Assembly: GCF_000208745.1 (NCBI RefSeq)
Contig: NC_030851.1
Location: forward strand, 7,923,313-7,987,312
Source of the DNA: Theobroma cacao
Lineage: Eukaryota > Streptophyta > Magnoliopsida > Malvales > Malvaceae
Direction of reading: 5' to 3'
DNA length: 64,000 nucleotides
A program made the translations under genes and the position numbers. Position 1 is the first letter of the stretch; every line of letters starts with the position of its first letter. Below the pieces are notes generated by a model, which saw only the letters and a list, made by a program, of their open reading frames with translations, made no database searches and had not been told where the DNA came from. Positions 12,201 to 23,025 of this stretch are shown here, in pieces.

Positions 12201-15200
12201 AAATCTCATGTTGAATTCACTTGGCAGCATTACCTTCACAATAGAAATCGCAGCAGAGACTGGATCTCTAACTCCAAGAACAGTCCAAACAAGTGAGTTG
12301 TCAGAACCTGCTGGTATAATTCCAATGGGTATAGAAATTCCTTCTTTCTGATTGTCTCTACTAAGCAGACCATTTAGAACCTACAAATTCACCAAGATGA
12401 AGCAACCAGCTTAATAACTAAGAAACACTAGAAGAATACCTAATAGAATGCAATCCCATCCAAAGAACAAGGAAGCATTATATTCTATTAAAATGCTTTC
12501 AACAGAGCAATTGAGTCACTATCCAGTACCAAAAAATCCTCACACCATCTAGGGAGAAGTCCCCTACAATGAAGATAGAAAATTTGATGTTTATGCGCTT
12601 ATAACAATGAACTTATCATCAAGGCTGATAATAAACTTATCAGGTATCCTGTATGATAAGTAGGACTGGACTAAAAATATTGACAAAACTATAGTGAAAG
12701 GGAGAAAAAGAAAAAATTAAGGATGCAGTACAAACTGATAGAAGGTTTCCAGGTGATTTCTAGCAACTACTATAGAGAATGACTAAGGAAGATGTTTATT
12801 ATTCAAAAAGATCTAAGAGACCTTCTTGAGCTTTAAATGATCATAAAGCTTTGATCAAGTTGAAAAACAGACTTCATAGAATGAATTAAAATTGTGTATG
12901 CTTTATGTTATAGAACATTGACTATTTTACTGCATGAAAAAAAAAAAGCAAAGGGAACACGAAAAATGACAAGGGTCAAAGCAATGAAAAGGATATACTA
13001 GACAACAACGAGACATAAAATTCAACATTGCCTAATCCTAATTACCATTAAAGAATCCTCTGTAGCCAATCCCTATTGTTGGGATTAGGGTTTCTAACTA
13101 ACAATTTCAAAAGTTGTGTACTTAATTAAAACAATTTTCAAAAGTTGTGTGCTGTTAAGAGATAACACATTTTCAATTTTTGGCTCATGAAAGCACAAAA
13201 TAGATGAAACTTTGTACCATGTTGAGGATCAGGCAAAACGTCATTGGATACGGATACAGCCTCAATTGAGAATGAGTCCTCTCTACATTTAGAGGACAAG
13301 TGTTTATATTAGCTAAGACCTTCATTAAGCATATCAATTTGAAAAATTATTCTAAAAGATGAATAACATAGAAAACATTGCAATATTCTTCCTTTACAAG
13401 GCCAAATTAGATAAAATTCCATGTTAATTTTGAACTCCAAAGTCTTTAATACCGTAAATACGTACGCTGGAGGGATATACTTGCATAATGAGTAAACAGT
13501 AATTGCAACATATTTATATAAAATATAGTTATAACTCATTCCCTAAAATTATTCCCAACCCGATCATAGACACAAGGGTATTAAAGGCCAGTCGCTCAAA
13601 AAATTGATCCAGGAATCACAAAATGACACAATAGAATACCAGTTGCCTTAAAAAATTTATGAGTAAATTTCCTAGTAAATGTAGCAGCTAAACAATACTA
13701 ATGGCGTTGAAATGGCTAGAAAAATAAATGAAACTATGCCACATGCATCAAAAGATTCTCTAGGCAAAAAAATAATAAACAGGAAACAAGAATCAGAATT
13801 TAACTAAAGTTGAAATGGCCAACCTCATTGATAATCCCATCACCACCAACGCATATTATTCCTGAAAGGAAGTAAAATGATTTAAATTCATATTAATGGA
13901 GAAGATGATGACCATCATCTAAAACAAGCAAAGCTAGAATAAGTAATTAAATATTCAAGTAGTACTACCATCGGGGCATGTGCTGATATCAACAGTAGAT
14001 GCTAATTTTTTAGCATGGCCAGCAGAAGTCGTTTTGACTACCTCCAATTTAAACCCTGCAAGCTGTCACAGTTTGCATATACATGTGAAACTCAATATAG
14101 CCCAAACCCTAAAACAGCTTCTTCTTGACAATAATAATAACACAAGAAAGGGAAAACAGGGATCTTACAACAAAGGAGAGAAGCAAGAAGTTATACAAAA
14201 GAGAAAATAAAGCACACAAAAAAACCAAAGACCATTAACCAAAAAACACAATGTAAAATTTGATCATTTAATAGTAAATAAATAAGTAAATTACACATTA
14301 TTTAGAATATGCCTGTAATGCATTTCTATACTTAAATAATATCAATCCTTATTTACAAGGAAAATCCTAAAAATTAATGTGTGCCTAACATGTGCCTTAG
14401 AATAAGTTGATCCATAAGATACCTTCCAAAAGCTAAGCCTTTACAGACACAGTCATAATGCAATGCAAGACGATCCGATAATCAGCAGGGAACAACACAA
14501 ATAGAACATACCCACTGAACTTATTCATTTTTTATCTGGACTTATTCAGGGCTATACATGCAGTTAAGCACTCTCAGTAAACACGGAAACCCTAAAAATT
14601 TTAAAATTCTATCTATGATACATAATACAATTATTAATTAAGGGCCAAAGACCGCTGAATTGAGAGCATCCTTTCTGCAAAAATGTTATAAGGCAGCTCA
14701 ATATATCTAAGGATCTCTTCTTCTACTGCTAAATAGTTTTGCCATGATCTTTATCATTTTTCATTTTGAAGACAACATCATGATAACATATTCAACCTTC
14801 TAAAATTGTTGCAAAGAATCCTAAAGCAACTTCATTTCAAGAAACATACTTTACCCTAACCTAACCATACAGAAATATACTTTTACCCTAACCTAACCAT
14901 ACATACTCCAGTACAAGTGATTCACAAAAAGTCAAATCACGACATGTTCATGGCTTGAAGCAGTTATGTGGAAGTCCTCGTATTAACTCCTTAAAGAATA
15001 ATTTGAAAACAATAAGGAGGACCTTAAACACTGCCAAATATAATATACAGAGAAAAATCAATGCAAGTTCACTGAAGAGAAAGAATACACTATGGATTTA
15101 TTCATGTTATGAATGGATATGGGGGAAAGGAAGAGAACTCCAAAGTAACAATAGCAATAATGATCAAAGACAACCTATTCCAACGTATCAAATCCATAGA

Positions 15201-16212
15201 TAGTGTCCAACGATAAAAAAAATTAGAACTAGAATATATATAAATTGGCAAGATAAAGGATACACAACATACCTTAAATATTGGTTCCACAATGCCATGG
15301 AAAACTTTACTAGAACGACCCCGACCTGACCTTGGGTTCAATATAACAAGCATCTTTGGTGGATTCTTGCACCTGAACACGAGCTCAGGAGGAGCATCCA
15401 CCGGAAACAATTCAGAAGAAGCTTGCTTCTTTGAAGAAAGCAAGGGGTGAGGCAAACAATTGATGAAACACTGCTGATCTGCAAACCCACCAACCCATTG
15501 AACTGCCTCTTCTACACTAGAAGCCAAGAAACGAAAATCCTTTCGACTTCTCTTCGGTTTAATAAAACACGAAAGGCCACAAGAACCCTTTTTTAGAGGG
15601 TAAGAATGCACAGTAAAATGTCTAACACCCACATTGTAGGATACCTGTCAAGATAAAGAAACTGAATAGGCTGATTGCAAACTCAAAAACCCAAAATAAA
15701 CACTCATTCATTGCAACGGCCCACTTCAAAGGTTAAAAGTTTACCGAGACGACATCATCGAGAGGCAACACATGAGAACCCCAAACCAAAGCTTTGCTAG
15801 TGAGTTTAGCATCGACAGCTTCTTGGTTGGCAATATCAGTAGATGAATTCTGCTCTACATCGGCGGAATTAGTATTAGGTGGGACATTCTTTCTCTTATC
15901 TAAAATGAGCTTCCCTGAGCAAACCACATAACCAAGTAAATCAGATTTTTCATCCCCTCCTCCGATATCGATTCGGTGCTCTTCCCTTGTGGATTTATCA
16001 GGTTGATCATCAAAGACAGGGGCTTCACCGCGTTTGGAGGAAGCCTTGAGCTTCTTAGTACGTTTCTCAGGGAACACAATTGGGGAAGAGTGGGTTGCTA
16101 TTTGTGAGCACAAGCTCAGCCGCCTCAACGACTGCTGAGACTGCGGAGACGAGGACGACACTCTCACTGACGGACTATTACTACTCCTGGATAGACTCCC
16201 ACTCTTCTGCAT
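9300..16212 (-). CDS. LCBK1: Sphingoid long-chain base kinase (LCBK1-type, DAGK catalytic domain)
   Basis: Phosphorylates sphingoid bases such as sphinganine and phytosphingosine to long-chain base phosphates. Eight coding exons: 15745-16212, 15273-15644, 13969-14062, 13824-13861, 12234-12380, 11808-11907, 9793-10730 and 9300-9449. All introns are GT-AG, and the frame is continuous for 768 aa, close to the plant LCBK1 length. The Ser-rich N-terminus starts MQKSGSLSR. The kinase domain begins near residue 250 with MLVILNPRSGRGRSSK. The nucleotide-binding glycine motif GGDGIINE (317-324) is carried by a 38-nt exon. IGIIPAGSDNSLVWT and the LCBK-specific LELSEKYQRRFGPLRYFVAG follow. A long Ser/Pro-rich insert (roughly 460-640) and a conserved C-terminus (CRLIGRSPGRHV) complete the protein. 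A GTGAGT donor near 16568 suggests a 5' UTR intron. The assignment rests on family knowledge and is strong. Confidence 0.95.
14846..14905. repeat. Two tandem 31-bp repeats containing CCCTAACCTAACC
   Basis: Inside LCBK1 intron 2, a unit of about 31 bp beginning ATACTTTACCCTAACC occurs twice in a row, with a one-base length difference. It resembles but does not equal the plant telomere unit CCCTAAA. Confidence 0.8.
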
Positions 16213-16819
16213 ATCCGTTCACGCGCTTCTGCTCCGTAATTGTCAACACCAAATTTCACAACCACGGACAAGAAATAAGCAGATGGAGACATACAAAAAA
16301 AAATCTTTCTTTTATTTTTTTTTCTTCTTATAATCGCACGCCAGCTGTAGCAGAGGACTCGGAGATTATGATGACGATGGGAGCTCGAAATCCGATCAGG
16401 GGTCTCCCCACAGCGCGAATCACACGATTAATCTGTCAGATCAGCTTAGAATTTTCAAATTTTAGTTTCAAAATTGGCTTCAATAGAAATTTGTCAATAA
16501 TTTGGAGAGTAAAAAGGGTTAAAAGTAATGGAAATCGGAATTGGAATGAATTGAGAAATTTATACTCACCGGAAAGCAAAAGGATGCGGCGGCTAAGGCG
16601 GCCGATCGTACGGCTGCCGGAATGAGTTAGGTTGAGAGATAAGCGGATTCGCTGATTGAAACCTAAGGTGAAGGCCCCTGGCTTTTCGGGCTCATTTCAT
16701 TTGTTGTCAGGGGAAGAAATATGAGCCCACCTTTTTTTTTCTTTTTTATTTTATTTTATCCAACCACTATTGCTCCCCTTTTTTTTTATATTAACGTAAT
16801 ATAAAATATTACTACCAAA

Positions 16820-16838
16820 AATAATAATAATAATAATT
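16820..16838. repeat. AAT/ATA microsatellite
   Basis: About six tandem AAT units seen directly in the sequence. Confidence 0.85.
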
Positions 16839-17480
16839 CTACTGCTTTTGCCAGCGTCCCCAACGCAGGCATTGACTCTTTTTTCTGTTCATATTTTCAA
16901 ATTTCATGACTGATATGCCAAAAAAAGAATAAAAATTACTATAATAAATTCTCAACAAAAGTAAATTAAATCCATCAAATTCCGAACTAAATGGCCTTTG
17001 ACGTGTCTGTGGGCTATTGAGTATTTTGGTGCTTTTGGATTGTGGACAATAAAGGCATACAAAACTAACATAACTTTCCTTTTTTTTGCTTTTCATTTAT
17101 GACAGGTTTTGTATTTTTGGTTCAGATTGCCTTAAATTGGAATTACTCGAAAGTTTTGATCCCTTTTTGAAATTTTAATTGCTTAAGAAACCCGATTAAC
17201 GTGTTGGTTGTGAATTTCAGTTAGTAATTATTGGATGGAATGAGATTAGACATATGCTGATAAGCATCAGTCCCTCTAAGATTACTAGAAAGTAATCAAA
17301 GAGCATCTTACGGATAAATGTCAATGATTCTTTGAGTTAAATTCATACTCGAAAAAGGTTTGTTAAACAACCACCTCTTCCCCAAATACACTTTAAATCA
17401 TAGAAACAAGAGAGAAGGTTTACTTTTTCTCTGCATAAACCAACCAACCGCTGAATCCAATTTTCACTATTTACCTTCAC

Positions 17481-17508
17481 TATATATATATATGTGTGTG
17501 TGTGTGTG
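17481..17508. repeat. Compound TA-TG microsatellite
   Basis: A TA run of about six units passes directly into a TG run of about eight units. Confidence 0.9.
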
Positions 17509-17883
17509 CCTGAATAAGTGTTGGTGCATAAAATTTACCAATTCCTAGAGGGAAGCGCTTCCCTTCCCTTCCCACCCTGGCCCAACAAAAGATAAAAAGA
17601 CTAAAGAAGAGGATTCCAACTTTGAACTTTAACCACCTTTTAGAGAAAGGTTACAGCAATTAATCCTGACCTTCCCACGGTTCCTTTCACTGTAAGGTTG
17701 TGTTTACCAATAAATTTAGAGATGGGAAGATAAGGGAAAACATCCATTTTACAAATTGGGCTACAACATCTATGATTATGGATGAACTATCAAGTATCTA
17801 ATAAATCAAATGTACATATTCCCTACAAAACTAGCTGAAGGCTTTTTCAGGAAAGGGAGAGTGGCCATCGACAAAAATTAATA

Positions 17884-20800
17884 TTATCTTCGAAAGTGGA
17901 TATTCACAACTGATGGTGGCAAGAATAAAGTCTGCTGGATCGATAGAGCAAGAGGCAAAAAAGGATGGAATAGGAAATACGATATCTTTTTGTTCCGACC
18001 ATCTGCATTACCGAATTCAGGACCTAAAAGAAAAGGTTGAACCATTAATATTTAATACTATACATGTAATAGTTTTAATCATACAAGAGTGGGAAAAAAA
18101 TGAGCAAAATGAGTACCATAGACAGACAGATTATCATTGTGTATGAAAAGTGAAATTTAATTAAGCCATATATGGCGGATTCGTAAGGCCTTGATATTGA
18201 TATAATTATACACAAAAGTTGAAAAGACCCTTGCTTCTTTAAAGGTTAGAAGGAAAATCGAAATTGCCTAAACAGATACTTCAAGATAAAAAAACCATCA
18301 CCTGGCTTTATCTTAAATTTGAGATTGTTTGGCTGCCTCCTAGAAATGAACCTGATGGGATGATCTGTTACCTGTCTGTGCCGGTCAGTTGCAGAAATTA
18401 GCTGCAACAACATGCAAGATAATGGTGAGGTCTTGATAAGCAGGATTCCAGAGAGCAGATGAACAATAAGAAAAGAAAAAGGCATATATAGAACAATGAA
18501 AATACATTATGGCCTTAACATATATAATACAAATCTGTAAATTGTAAGGAACATAAAGGCACCTACTCTTCATAATAATATAAGGTAAGGGGTAGAAAAC
18601 ATGGGAATAGGTGAAACTAGCAGCCTGTGAATCAAACCTTCTCGTCAAAGCGGAAGAGAGACTGATCAAAGTAGGGAGAAGGACTCAATGATTGACAATT
18701 GAACGGCAAAGGGGACAACATCTTCTTTACAAACTGCAGAAAAATCATCAGACAATCAGACATAACTCAGGCAGAAGACTTAAAAAACCAAGATCTACCG
18801 ATATCCATCAAAATTTTAATCATGCCTTGTAAAACCCCAACAAGGAAAAATAATGAAGAGAATTCCAGAAAACATACAATAAAATAGTAAAAACAAACTA
18901 GTAACAACTGCTAATGAAGAGATTCACCTGTGAAAAGATGGTGGCTTTATTCTTCATGCACCTTAGTTGCTCAAGAGCATGAACATTATTTGAATGAGAT
19001 GATATGAAATTCATATACAATGAATTTATTGATGCTTCATGGAAGTGGTCACAGAACTGCTCAAAGAGAAGGTAAAGCTCATCTGCTGCATTCTGGAAGA
19101 AGTAATGAATCATGTGATTGTCAGAGAGTTCAAAAAATAATACAACACAAAATAACAACAAACTAATACCTGATAGAATGCAACAATTTCAGTTGTCTCC
19201 ATGTTATATACAGCAAAGAATGCAGGATGTTGATCAGTGTTTCGTGATATCTGAAACTTTCAAGTCAACAAATAATAAGTATTTCAACTAAATATTTATA
19301 TATAAAGCACAACTAGTATTCCAGTCTTGAAAGAATATGAGGTTTTATGACAAAGAAATATGAATATAAAACTATTTCATGACACCACTGTGATCTATTT
19401 CCTCATATATCTCGGGCCTACTATCATATTATTGTTATTTTATTATAATGTACAGGCAAAAGCAAGAAAACCTCACCCCGCCATCAACACTACCAAACTT
19501 GATAAGCAGATGATGCCGGTCCAAGAATTGTACCTATCCAAGAGTTGTGCATAAATTTGTTACACATCTGTCACCTAGTGTAATAAGACTTGCATCATCT
19601 TATATTAAAGGACTAAACAGAATGTACAAGTGATCTCAATGACTCGTGGAAAACAGCAGCACAAGCGTATAGACTATAGAACATAGAAATTAAAATTCTA
19701 CCTTCCAGATCATCAAGTCAACATAGTCCTGGAAATGGAAATAGAACTTCTTCTTCTGGCACTGGACCCTCTGATATAGCAAGGAAGCAATGCAATTAAA
19801 TCTCTAAAGCTACAAGAGATCAAAAATGTTTCTGAAGCTCTTCAAAACTCTTATTGGAGCTGCTGATAATTTCAAGTGATGTGAAAACAGAAGTAACTTC
19901 AAAAAGATATAAATCAACATGAGCAATATGAAACACAAAGAATTATTTTGAGGCCCAAAAAGTCTAATATCTAACCGGGGTTTGATCTGTTTCTTCGCTC
20001 CATATTTCTCGGAATATGAATGAAAGTAAGCGTTGTTTGATACCACTCAAAAAAGAATTGTTTGAATTAGGCTGGTCATGATGTATACCATTATCTACAA
20101 GGTCTCCACGATTGCCTGAAAACTGATGCAGTTAACTTTTGTCAGAACTTGTGAAGTTCTATCATCAATGGTTAGATTGTTAGTACAGATGCCCACACTT
20201 GAACATGGTGAAAAATAATTAGCCTCTGCGGTTTAACAATTAATATGATAACCACTATGGTCAGAGATGCATGCTAATGATACAGCTTCTCAATCAAACA
20301 CATTTTTGTTCAAACATTTACAAACAGGAAAGCGGCCTACATTGAAAAGTATTAAGGCCTAACAGTAAGTCAACTAATGGTAAACACAATAACTTCAATC
20401 TACTAGTAAGTAATAACTGTTGAAATGAATTCACTGATGCCTAAGCTAATCTATGTGATATTTGCATAGCACGATAGGAGTCCGATAAAAAAAATATAAA
20501 GGCAATAACATCTTGCCTGAGAACTGGAATTTACAAAAAGCTCATCGTCTTCACGACAATATGCACCTATAGCTCGTACATCAACAAGGTTCCCAGAGTC
20601 TCTGATTTGAAGAATGTGTATTGTTTGATAACGAAGCGAAACAACTGCCAGCAAATCGTCATACAAGAAGACACCCATGTTATGGGCCAAATTGACATAA
20701 TCATTCTGAAATACCTTCTCATCCAGTATAACCCCATCTTCCAACCTAATTGTATTACAAAAGAATCAGAACAGAACCGCATAGCATTAGCAAAAAATTT

Positions 20801-21651
20801 CTATGGGTAAACTTCCCAACAGAATAATAATTTTTCAGCGGGAAAAATATTAACATCAGCCCATCAGCACGGTGTTAAAATGTTATTTATAGAAAGAATT
20901 CTACAATTAATGCAGCGTTCCTTCTAAATTTGGCAAGATTTGTGCATTAAACAGTTAACCAGTATCCATATGCACTTGTTAACGAAAACCTTTATAATTT
21001 CGGACAAAAATAAACCTGGTACGGTACACACTACCTCAAGAGGTGAAAGGTAATTTTTTCAATAGATGGGACGCCTGGAATAGCTCCACCCACGGCAGGT
21101 GCATCTTGAATTTGAGCAGTGGAAGTAGCAAATAGCCCAAATTGGTTACTCTCCACGTAGAGAAAGAAGTCTTTACATATAAACTCATTGCAGGAAGTAA
21201 GTGATCTAACGTATAACTGCGTGAAGAAACTCTCAAACCTCTTAGCCATGGGAGGGAGTTCATGGGTATTATCACAATCTTCTTCTTTGCATGAAAACGA
21301 AAGCCATGTTGGTCTATAAACAATCAGATCCTGATTGTTCTTACTGAAACTTATAAAGTACTGACCATCATCCGTGAATTTGCGAAATGAATGGTCCGGA
21401 CATTTCACGTCATATATCGTAAAACTCGGAACTAAATTCTCGTAAAATCTTCTAGCACAATGAACCTGTAATTTATCCAAAAAAGGGGGTGGGTGGTTTG
21501 AGAGAAATTATCAAACAAGTGGAAGGCAAGACAAAAATAAAAACAAAAGAACAACAACAGAGAAAGAAGGAAAAGATACGCTGGTTCCAGGAGCAGGGGT
21601 GCGAATTTGGCGCTCGAAAATTCGGGAAGCGACATTGTTGGTTTTAAACAT
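17884..21651 (-). CDS. DET1: DET1 (de-etiolated 1) light-signalling repressor
   Basis: Nuclear repressor of photomorphogenesis. In plants it works with DDB1 and COP10 on CUL4 ubiquitin ligases. Eleven coding exons: 21580-21651, 21035-21465, 20517-20745, 19976-20122, 19702-19770, 19477-19533, 19170-19250, 18928-19092, 18638-18733, 18302-18401 and 17884-18023. They give 528 aa in one frame, against about 540 in Arabidopsis. Landmarks in order are FERQIRTPAPGTS, ARRFYENLVPSFTIYDV, VNLAHNMGVFLYDDLLA, the SIKQ-like FLSGIKQRLLSFIFREIW, FYFHFQDYVDLMIWK, HPAFFAVYNMETTEIVAFY, RHRQVTDHPIRFISRRQP and the terminal QTLFLPPSVVNIHFRR. The intron after exon 3 appears to use a GC donor (CAG|GCAAGA at 20516-20515). 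Otherwise a weaker GT site eight bases upstream, paired with an acceptor seven bases downstream, keeps frame and removes five residues. Confidence 0.96.
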
Positions 21652-23025
21652 CACCTTCAAATCAACCCTGACAATTGCTGGAACTTGGAGTTGTTGAAAG
21701 AAAGTTGAATGGAAATGGAGAGTTTAATGTTTATTTCTTCTTTATCATTATCGATAATATAGAAATAAAAATAAAATACCTGGTGGCAAATGGGAGTTAG
21801 GAGTAGCAGGGCGTGGAAGCGTCGACGTAGCCAATGACAAGGCGGGGAGTGATGAGAGGCTGAGAGAGAGTTGAGTGGGGATTGTCAATTGTTTGGGACT
21901 GTGAAAATAGAGATGCAGATTTTTTCTTTTAAAGGTTATTACTTTTTTTAAAAGAAAAAAAAATTAAATTACCTCAACAACACTATATTTATGTATTTTC
22001 TTCACCCAACCTCTTGACTCAAAATCGTAAATTACCTTTCACAAATCTCATACAAATGCAATTAAGTTCCTTACCACTTACTCTAAATCCTTACGTTTAA
22101 AAACATATTACTTTTTTATTTCTTTTCTTTTTTTTTTTCTTTATTTCTCTCTCCTCTTACCTTTTTTATTAAGGATTGATCGTCAGCCACTGAATGTCGC
22201 CACCGGTTGTCTATCGATGGTCACCGATCACGATCATAGCATGGTATATTCGGTGATTGACAATCGGCGGTCAACGACGACATCCGATGCTTAACGATCG
22301 GTCTTTAAAGGAAAAGTGAGAAGAGAGAGAAAAGAAAACGAAAAAAAATAAAAATAAAAATTTAAAATATTTATTGTGCTTGTATAAGGTTTTAGTTTTA
22401 AAAAAAAATTTTGATAATAAGAAGGGGAAGGAGAATGGGCACGTGGACAAACTGTGGACCAACCCATTGACGTTACACCATCAACGTGTTCCGTTATCCC
22501 ATGCTAGTTCGTTTGTATCCCTTTTGACTTTCAGCCCTTCACTTTTCTCCCCTTATCCCCATTTTAGCCTTTTCTTACTTCAGCACTTTCTCCCAACATT
22601 TCTTTCGTTTCTTTCATGGAAGCCAAATAATCCAATTATATTAAACAAATTTTGTATTTATGAGATACATTGTTTCTTTATTTCATTAATGATATATAAT
22701 ATAATTTTGAAGTATATGAAATTAATTTTTTGTTTTGAAAATTAAGATACGTGAATGAATTTATACTTATCTTAAATATTTATTTTGATTTTTTTATATT
22801 TTCGTTAGTGAAAGTACATATAATTTTTTATCTTCAAATTAGATTTTGTCACCTAATATTCTTTTACTTAATCATTGAAAGTACATACATATTGGATGCA
22901 TCTTTTTAAAGTTGGGCACTCATAATCCTCGTGCTACATGCCTTTCTTTTATATGCATCAAGAGGTAGATCTTTCAGATTGAAAAGAAAAAAAGAAAAGC
23001 TAGTGAGGTTATATCTGCTAGTGTA
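21652..23025. other. DET1 upstream region and intergenic DNA
   Basis: DET1 promoter and leader from 21652, an imperfect foldback (22110-22362, listed separately), AT-rich sequence and the 3' UTR of the ABCB gene near 23025. Open frames at 22271-22462 and 22374-22745 are low complexity and were rejected. Confidence 0.5.
22110..22362. mobile_element. Small foldback (MITE-like) element upstream of DET1
   Basis: Imperfect inverted repeat seen directly. The left arm (about 22110-22231) runs from a pyrimidine-rich tract through GATCGTCAG and GAATGTCG to GGTCACCGA. It matches the reverse complement of the right arm (about 22252-22362), which reads from TCGGTGATTGACAATCGG to a purine-rich tract. A loop of about 20 bases separates the arms. 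Target duplication and exact ends were not resolved. Confidence 0.55.

Larger units (their letters stand above)
16213..17883. other. Intergenic region between LCBK1 and DET1
   Basis: Holds the LCBK1 5' leader and promoter (to about 16700). Next come AT-rich sequence with an AAT trinucleotide run (16820-16838) and a TA/TG dinucleotide run (17481-17508), then the DET1 3' UTR near 17884. No further gene was recognised. A 181-codon plus-strand frame at 16080-16625 overlaps the LCBK1 first exon and leader and looks like a shadow. Confidence 0.5.

Noticed and set aside
16080..16625. 181-codon plus-strand ORF over the LCBK1 first exon and leader
   Set aside because: Mostly the antisense of the Ser/Arg-rich LCBK1 N-terminus plus leader DNA; no family resemblance.
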